Assembly (NCBI GenBank): GCA_963931925.1
Contig: OZ007569.1
Span: 7,165,957-7,229,956 of the forward strand
Source: Onchidella celtica
Taxonomy: Eukaryota > Mollusca > Gastropoda > Systellommatophora > Onchidiidae
DNA length: 64,000 nucleotides
Reading direction: 5' to 3'
Shown here: positions 59,701 through 64,000 of the stretch, piece after piece
How the letters are laid out: each line of letters opens with the position of its first letter
How positions within the stretch are numbered: the first letter of the stretch is position 1
Made by a program: the position numbers and the translations under genes
The notes under the pieces: model-generated
What the model saw: the letters and a program-made list of their open reading frames with translations, nothing else
What the model was told of the DNA's origin: nothing
Database searches by the model: none

Positions 59701-62504
59701 TAATTAACTCTCACCCTGCGCGCTACCCGTAAAGCCCGCTGCACGGTCAGTGACCTTACTCACGGAGAATCTCATCTGGGGTCACTGACCCGTGCCGCTA
59801 TGCGATGACCACAAACGCTGTCCACGTGGTTCTTTTTTTATTGATCGGTATGAAAACATTCGTTGCTATGCCTTATCACGCTTGATAATGAATTAACCAG
59901 CAAAACTTTTGTCTGTCAGTCTCTAACCAATGATCTGACTTATGATTCCAAACTGACAGCTGTAGTTTTCGTGAGAACGAAGCATGATAACTAGCCACGC
60001 CCTCCCAAGCCCTACACAAATGGTTTCATCCTGATTGACACATACTAATAAACCAATGTGGGCATTTGGGGCAAAGAATATTTCAGAGCTTGTTTCTGAT
60101 TGGTTCTTAGATACAGACAACTCCAGATGGTGGTCAGCTTGTGAGAAAATAAGATAATATTGCAAATTTGTTGAGTAACAGTTCGCATGTCGATGTTACA
60201 TCTTTTGAAAGTGTGGGGAGAGCTTTTGAAAGCTTAGTCTTTGTGATTCCGACCAGTGGTTCACTGGTTAACATGTCCATGTCACAATGCCTTTCTAACG
60301 GGCAGGAAGATGAGAGTATGTGTGAGGGGATGTTACTCTGAGTGGTCTCCAGTCACTAGCGGGGTGCCACAAGGATCAGTGTTGGGGCCACTTCTTTTCC
60401 TCTTGTACGTAAACGACATCCCTGACAACCTGAGTAGTAGTGTAAAGATCTTTGCGGACGATACTAAAATCTGGGAGATGGTTAGAGACAGGCAAGACTG
60501 TGACAATTTGCAAAACAGCTTGGACACTATAAATAAATGGTCAGAGAAATGGCTGCTGAAACTTCACACTGGCAAATGCAAATGTATGCAGATTGCAAGC
60601 AACAAAGTAAAAAAGATCCCGTACACATACTCATTACAAGATGGTTGTGATCGTAGAGATTTGGAAATCATCGAAGAAGAAAAGGATCTAGGTGTCCAAA
60701 TTTCAGACAGTCTCAAGCCTTCACAACACTGTACTGAAACTGTGAAAAAAGTAAATTCCATATTGAGGGCTATGAGAAGGTCTTTTAACTTCCTCGACAA
60801 GACAACTTTCAAGATTATGTACAAAACCTTTGTGAGGCCACACCTTGAATATTGTGCACAAGCTTGGAATCCGTACTTGAGAAAGGACATCGAACAAATT
60901 GAAGGGGTGCAACGCAGAGCTACGAAGCTTATCAAGGAGATACGAAACCTGCCATACTTAGAGCGCCTCAGCATTCTAGACATACAACCGCTTGAACAGC
61001 GCAGACTCCGAGGCGACCTCATTGAAACCTTCAAATTATTAAAAGATTTTGAAAATGTCGACTGGCAGCAGTTCTTTATCAAGTCCACAAGCCTACACCT
61101 TAGAGGTCACAACCTAAAACTGGCTAAAAGAAGGTGTGCTCGCCTCCCAAGGCAATACTTTTTCAGCCAAAGAGTGATAAGCACTTGGAATTCACTCCCA
61201 GAATACATCGTCCAAGCCGATAGTATCAACTCATTTAAAAACAGGCTTGACAGATATTGGAAACATCGAGATGGGTCACTTACTAGCATTAGCTATCCAG
61301 ACCCATTAATCCATAGGTATCCATAGGTATTTAGAAGAGATACGGTGAACAATAACACGGTGGTTACGTCTCAAAAAGGTCAGTGACCTGATGCGTGAAA
61401 ATACGGCTTGTGCGTGGCGCGGTCAGCTTGACCTGGGCGACTTTTGCCGCCCGTGCAGCGTGAGCGCTTGCAAATCAATACCGACTTTTGCCGCCCCGCG
61501 CAGCGTGAGGGTTAACTAGCAAAAGCCCATAGAACTTACAGATCGCTGTTTCAAGATATAAATTATATGCTCTAGAGATTTAGCCTTTTGCACGCTTCTG
61601 GGACAGTTATTGGGTAAATTTGTAGGGTCTAGGATTGATCCATTTGTAATAATAAGTCACGGGAAAATAAACAGGCCATGATCACTCAAGTGAAAGATAA
61701 AAAAAAACATGGAAGAGACCCAAAGCATATAATGTTCCAGGTGTAAATGCCCAGAGCAGCTCCTAAAATAAAAACCAAAGCAAAATGTTCAAGATCTGGA
61801 TCTTCATGAGTTTGGGGTCCGAATAATCCTGTGCCCAGCCAGCTCCTAGACTCGAGTGATTTTACAGTTCAAACGAGGTAAAATTCATTGAACTGAATTC
61901 CACGATTTACAGCAGTTTCATGCTTTAAGATAATGATTTTATGAAAAGGGAAAAGTTCCATCTAAATCACACAATTAGATATTACAAGGACGCGACTTTA
62001 GGGGTGTCCGTGAGAGAGAGGTCACGGGGGGCAGAGCCCCTCGGGAGGAGTACCTTACTCGAGCGCCACTTTGTCAGATTGTCAGATTGATAAGTAACGA
62101 CGTGAGGGTCTAGTCAGTTTGTATCATCGAGGCCGTAGGCCGATGTTCGCCTGGGCAGTAGTCAGATTGACATATCAGGGAAAGCCCCCGGGGTAGCTAT
62201 GTATCATCTCCTTTAGTTAGTTTCTGGTCTTTGGCGCTCGAGTACGGAACTCCTTCCAGCCCCTCTTGCGAGTCAGATTAGACCTCTAGACTAGATGGAT
62301 GTTTTCAATAGGCCTAAAAGCGCGGCTCGGCGATTAACTCTCAGACCATACAGTATGTGCTCCCGACTACAGTTGTGTAACTCATATGGTGCACCTAGCC
62401 CTGAAAATATGAAATGTGTCAGGTGAATACTTACCGCTCACTGCGGTTTTCTCTAGGTTAAAGGTTTTCAAATGAAGACACTTGACACAACTTTCATCGT
62501 CCAT
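35476..62504 (-). CDS. Large 18-exon gene: J-domain-like, Cys-rich, UIM-like protein (1,725 aa)
   Basis: Exons, 5' to 3': 62435-62504, 59096-59154, 58490-58556, 57977-58089, 57209-57266, 56299-56390, 54506-54556, 53182-53394, 47534-47619, 46763-46925, 46227-46292, 44890-45075, 44144-44263, 43305-43411, 41129-41247, 39922-40168, 39303-39383, 35476-38755. All phases agree and the sum is 5,178 nt. Residues 24-65 look like J-domain helices II-III around HPE (38-40; HPD is canonical), ending LLSDP. Next come CxxC pairs at 67-70 and 75-78 plus C85, then a basic patch PKKKRKAKK (125-133) and CxxC at 159-162. A charged coiled coil (270-324), Ser-rich linkers and EEEDAMLQQALEIS (UIM-like, about 562-575) follow. 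The rest is mostly disordered. I do not recognise the family. A scaffold linking chaperone and ubiquitin is speculation. The donors at 44889 and 39302 are weak. Confidence 0.8.
39922..40168 (-). CDS. UIM-like exon of the J-like gene
   Basis: Exon 16 encodes VWIQGIRSGQTLASLIGKAS, then a Ser/Thr linker and RSKEEEDAMLQQALEISMDT. The E-E-E ... A-L-x-x-S pattern fits a ubiquitin-interacting motif. It enters in phase 1 and leaves in phase 2 with a GTAAGT donor. Confidence 0.75.
40755..41066. repeat. Minisatellite with a 9-bp unit (AACAAAGAG/AATAAAGAG)
   Basis: About 310 bases of tandem AAYAAAGAG. C and T variants mostly alternate (an 18-bp higher-order unit), with a few TT doublings. Because nine is a multiple of three, all minus-strand frames stay open and give spurious Phe-Ser-Leu repeats. 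It begins about 60 bases downstream of the exon-15 donor of the J-like gene. Confidence 0.92.
42080..42253 (+). pseudogene. Possible DDE transposase C-terminal relic
   Basis: ITHYRKFAERRIRQVKFY followed by ELADLVLIIGPYFTDVEFPI resembles the HVERAIGRIK ... LADQI-VCA-LTNFQPP end of DDE_Tnp_4 (Harbinger/THAP-type) transposases. Only this short tail is present and the match is from memory. It is in an intron of the J-like gene. Confidence 0.3.
42740..42855. repeat. TAGATCTAG/GGTATCTAGA-rich cluster
   Basis: Repeated CTAGGTATCTAGA and TCTAGATCTAGATC words in about 100 bases. The same palindromic core recurs singly at about 12370, 13190, 13505, 17580 and 35815. Confidence 0.6.
43695..43994. mobile_element. 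TTAA-flanked inverted-repeat element, family 2
   Basis: TTAACTCATTTCTCCCC at the left mirrors GGGGAGAAATGAGTTAA at the right exactly. The 300-bp non-coding unit is bounded by TTAA. It fits a piggyBac-type MITE, in an intron of the J-like gene. Confidence 0.75.
44515..44830 (-). pseudogene. LINE RNase H domain relic
   Basis: Minus strand reads ATLTDSLSCLQAFEKAKYES, a stop, then after a frame change NIVLLQIPGHIDIKGNETAD then ILAKKNIKASGKAPVNETQN. TDS, then PGH-D-KGNE-AD-LAK, is the end of a retroelement RNase H. It is broken and lies in the intron just downstream of the exon at 44890-45075. Confidence 0.7.
45514..45690. repeat. Near-perfect hairpin, about 79-bp arms, 18-bp loop
   Basis: Arm 45514-45592 (AGTCAAAATTAGGC ... 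GATACAAAGCAA) is inverted at 45611-45690 (TTGCTTTGTATC ... GCCTAATTTTGACT) with a few mismatches. The loop is at 45593-45610. One arm plus loop recurs at 19470-19575. It lies in an intron of the J-like gene and would form a long double-stranded stem in the pre-mRNA. Confidence 0.88.
46763..46925 (-). CDS. Basic coiled-coil exon of the J-like gene
   Basis: Exon 10 encodes PREIIPSNIKKEIERQHREA then EKKKREHERRLRELEALEKK and QIKKQKRAEKRKLL. This is a long charged helix with heptad spacing. Both versions of the preceding duplicated exon end in phase 2 and would join it in frame. Confidence 0.85.
47534..47619 (-). CDS. Exon 9 of the J-like gene, copy used in the main model
   Basis: 86 nt: EEKEVREDLLKKCRLDTSGE then KTKKPHIV, phase 0 in and phase 2 out. 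It has a good acceptor (TTGCAG) and donor (GTAAGAATATGC). A diverged twin with the same KPHIV ending and the same donor context is at 53078-53166. Confidence 0.8.
47620..51839. other. Intron of the J-like gene, no other gene
   Basis: Contains a GA/G-run tract (48792-48822), an (AGA)n tract (49142-49172), an A run near 50128 and a weak copy of the GGGCTTTGCA-family repeat (about 50180-50295). No coding is recognised. Confidence 0.45.
51840..52475. mobile_element. TTAA-flanked inverted-repeat element, family 3
   Basis: TTAACTCACTTGAGAC at the left mirrors GTCTCAAGTGAGTTAA at the right exactly, with TTAA at both edges, 636 bp. It carries internal GGGACTGGG-type repeats and no coding. piggyBac-type MITE by target site. 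Confidence 0.78.
53078..53166 (-). CDS. Duplicated, possibly alternative, exon 9 of the J-like gene
   Basis: 89 nt: EERESGGGSRIQAELLERNC then GKGGKPHIV, same phases and donor context (GTAAGAATATGCC) as 47534-47619. Only 15 bases (GTAAGTTTCTGACAG) separate it from the preceding exon, far too few for a normal intron. Reading through meets TGA. It could be used only if 53182-53394 is skipped (54506 joined to 53166, in frame), or it may be dead. Confidence 0.5.
53182..53394 (-). CDS. Exon 8 of the J-like gene
   Basis: 213 nt, phase 0 at both ends, 71 residues: acidic, Ser- and Cys-containing (PVCRGTG, NSCAES, TECTDPEHGGC) with a basic end KKSEGRSRRN. The strong GTAAGT donor at 53181-53176 must splice past the neighbouring duplicated exon to 47619. 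Confidence 0.75.
54985..55095 (+). repeat. Dispersed repeat, GGCTTTGCAACATACAAC family
   Basis: CTTCTAATTCTTTGGAGATT, then GGCAAGGCTTTGCAACATAC, then a TC-rich run and GTGGCCACATTTTAAC. The same block order as 26285-26445. Confidence 0.45.
55235..56188 (+). mobile_element. 5'-truncated LINE with reverse transcriptase C-terminal part
   Basis: Begins VYLLKFADDSAILGLLP, where FADD is the catalytic motif, then a frame break near 55324. It continues in the frame 55319-55930: LLLNVKKTKELVFDFRKN, AKYLGITIDSLLNWHAHV, LMYGVVCWGG and RYFKSFIPSSTRMLQ, ending in TAA. This is the reverse transcriptase palm-thumb and tail of a non-LTR element. The 3' end is a short (TTATC)n tail (56168-56188), as in LINE groups that end in microsatellites. 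It is in the intron between exons 6 and 7 of the J-like gene. Confidence 0.8.
57977..58089 (-). CDS. Cys-rich exon of the J-like gene
   Basis: Exon 4: CYNCVNNTCKECNANFELCD then an acidic, aromatic segment (DYAHVYEDHIQEGDTFE). Two CxxC pairs five residues apart plus another Cys suggest a zinc-binding knuckle. It directly follows the J-like segment. Confidence 0.8.
59704..61515. mobile_element. TTAA-flanked inverted-repeat element (family 4) with a nested LINE
   Basis: TTAACTCTCACCCTGCGCG at the left and CGCGCAGCGTGAGGGTTAA at the right match in 17 of 19 positions, with TTAA at each edge. Subterminal GC-rich repeats (GTCAGTGACC, CGCAGCGTGAG-like) occur near both ends. The interior is largely occupied by a LINE (60256-61335). 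No piggyBac transposase is visible. It is in the first intron of the J-like gene. Confidence 0.7.
60256..61335 (+). mobile_element. 5'-truncated LINE, open reverse transcriptase C-terminal frame
   Basis: A 356-codon open frame starts within the reverse transcriptase. It holds TSGVPQGSVLGPLLFLLYVN, then FADDTKIW (catalytic FADD), the thumb with WSEKWLLKLHTGKCKCM, LEYCAQAWNPYLRKDIEQIE, RRATKLI and a tail RQYFFSQRVISTWNSLPEYI. Layout and tail fit the CR1/L2/Rex-type non-LTR group, which is my inference. The 5' domains (endonuclease, early fingers) are missing. The 3' end runs into a CCATAGGTAT duplication (61311-61330). The frame is intact, so the insertion may be fairly recent. Confidence 0.85.
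62015..62280. repeat. Foldback repeat with ACTCGAGCGCCA arms
   Basis: GGAGTACCTTACTCGAGCGC at about 62046 is inverted at about 62230-62255 (GGCGCTCGAGTACGGAACTC). GGGGCAGAGCCCC-like and CCAGCCCCTC sequence extends the pairing outward. GC-rich, no coding, just downstream of exon 1 in intron 1 of the J-like gene. Confidence 0.5.
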
Positions 62505-64000
62505 TGTAAAAGCTGGATCCGGAAGTCTTGATTTGTGCGTCTATGATTATTCCAACTGAAAACAATAAAGGGGACCAATCCGATTATTTAATATTTTATT
62601 GAAATTTCTTACAGGATGACAGAAAAGGGAAACAGGACAAAGAGATGACAGTTCTTTCCTGGTGGCCACTGTCATTGTTCGTCTCGTGAAAAGAATATAA
62701 ATTAAAATTTCTAGATTTTAAATCAATTGCCACTTAATTTTGTTTTGCCAGTCAGAAGCCGTAGCCGCTTACAAGACAAACCATGATGACTGCTCAGTTC
62801 GATACCAGAATGCCCACGATAACATTCATGTTGTTATGAAGACAATGTGTTTTATCTGAAATAAATCTGCCATTTCCTTTGGAAATCAACATTTCAGACC
62901 TTATTTACAACAGTTTCCACAATTAGCAACAACTTCGGAAAGAACGATTATAACTATTTAACTTTTTGTGCAGACACTTACACACTAATATTCACGTTTG
63001 AATTCTCACTCACTCACTAGTACATTAGGCCTATAATTATTTTTGTTGCATCCTCTACTCGAACGCACCATCCAATGACCAAACACTCAACAGAGCAAGA
63101 ACTCAGGTTTTGTCAATGGAACACAGTGTTTTCATTTGCTTGTTTGTTTTTTGTGTTTGTGTTTGTGTGTGTGGTTATTGTGGTTGTTTTCGAAATAAAC
63201 AAAATTACGTACAGAGTTCACCTCCCTGATTATCTCAAGCGATGACCAGGATGTCTCATTCATTGTGCTGACAGTTTTAAACGCATAATTATAAATTCGC
63301 CAGTGCCATGTTTTCAACCACTTACCATAAGAACTTCAGGTTCCTGAACTGCCAATCAAGGACTTCATAATAAGCACCGAAAATATGCCCGTATAAAGTG
63401 ATCTCGAGTAAAATGCGACTACCATCCCACCCCATCTTTTACCAATGCTGAAACTGAGGATAAAAGTTTTTACCTTTGGGTATAATGATCACCGACTTTC
63501 CATGATTTCGGTCGGCCTTTGTAAACCTTGGACTTGGTAGTTTTTTGTAGCTGTTTTCGACAAAGTTGGGAAATGCCCAACGGAGCAGCGGCCCGGAGTG
63601 TATCTTTATTATATCACTATGATCTCAGCACGAGGATGTTGGGCCTGACTAATAACCGTGGAGACAAACGTGAAGATCTTTCTTTCTCGGGGGCTTCACC
63701 CCAGTGATATTGGACCTAACCAATAGAAACACGTTTCTGATTCCTATTAAACATTCTTGTCAGCTTATTTCAGAACTACACTTTTTGGTAATATTGGAAA
63801 ATTACGTCCTCTCCCTCCTCCACGCGACGGCCATCAGTTGCATCGAGATCACGTGTGCCCTCACCTGACATTCTGACACCCCAAGATTTTTCTCCTTGCT
63901 GGCACCTCCAATGAATGTCTGACCCAGTGGGTAAACAGTTGATTTGAGGTCTTTATTTTAGGAGGTTCGCTGCCCTTGGCATTTACACCTCACTTTACTT
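62505..64000. other. 5' flank of the J-like gene, no other gene supported
   Basis: Contains the presumed 5' UTR and promoter region of the minus-strand gene whose ATG is at 62504. I see no TATA box with confidence, and no exon or bounded repeat, only a GT tract near 63150. Confidence 0.4.

Noticed and set aside
60333..61289. Several minus-strand frames over the LINE
   Set aside because: Antisense shadows of the reverse transcriptase frame.

Overview
This window is animal nuclear DNA, most likely from a marine invertebrate and possibly a gastropod or other mollusc. The assignment is an inference. It rests on AT-rich sequence, small phase-compatible exons separated by long introns, GT-AG splice sites, and a dense load of decayed DNA transposons, short inverted-repeat elements and 5'-truncated LINEs. 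The palindromic words TAGATCTAG and TAGGCCTA also recur. There are no operons, ribosome binding sites or CRISPR arrays. Most long open frames are chance or antisense frames. I rebuilt the real genes by chaining exons whose splice phases agree.

Three multi-exon host genes are supported. (1) Minus strand, 297-11874 (first exon unresolved, perhaps 12116-12231): a NEPRO-like gene of at least eight coding exons, with a lysine-rich, nucleolar-looking C-terminus. (2) Plus strand, 14151-20527: a complete four-exon gene for a 185-residue, N-myristoylation-competent, divergent ARF-like GTPase with altered G3 and G4 motifs. It is divergently oriented to gene 1. (3) Minus strand, 35476-62504: a complete 18-exon gene for a 1,725-residue protein that I cannot name. 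It has a J-domain-like N-terminus (HPE instead of HPD), a Cys-rich zinc-binding-like module, a basic coiled coil, a ubiquitin-interacting-motif-like helix and one very large, disordered last exon. One exon exists in two diverged copies, at 47534-47619 and 53078-53166. The second copy sits only 15 bases downstream of the preceding exon.

The introns and intergenic DNA are a transposon graveyard. Two decayed copies of an uncharacterised transposase-like protein family lie at 4190-4990 (minus) and 31283-32640 (plus). The first is inside a 3.6-kb element bounded by inverted repeats at 1969 and 5545. Three related pogo/Tigger-like elements (TA target sites) occupy three separate introns of the NEPRO-like gene, and one still carries the start of a CENP-B-type helix-turn-helix. 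Several unrelated families end in TTAA-flanked inverted repeats of piggyBac style. Two copies of a TTA-flanked, Harbinger-like element, several LINE fragments, tRNA-like and SINE-like repeats, a 79-bp-arm hairpin and a 9-bp-unit minisatellite make up most of the rest.

The stretch 20.5-35.5 kb contains no host gene that I can support.
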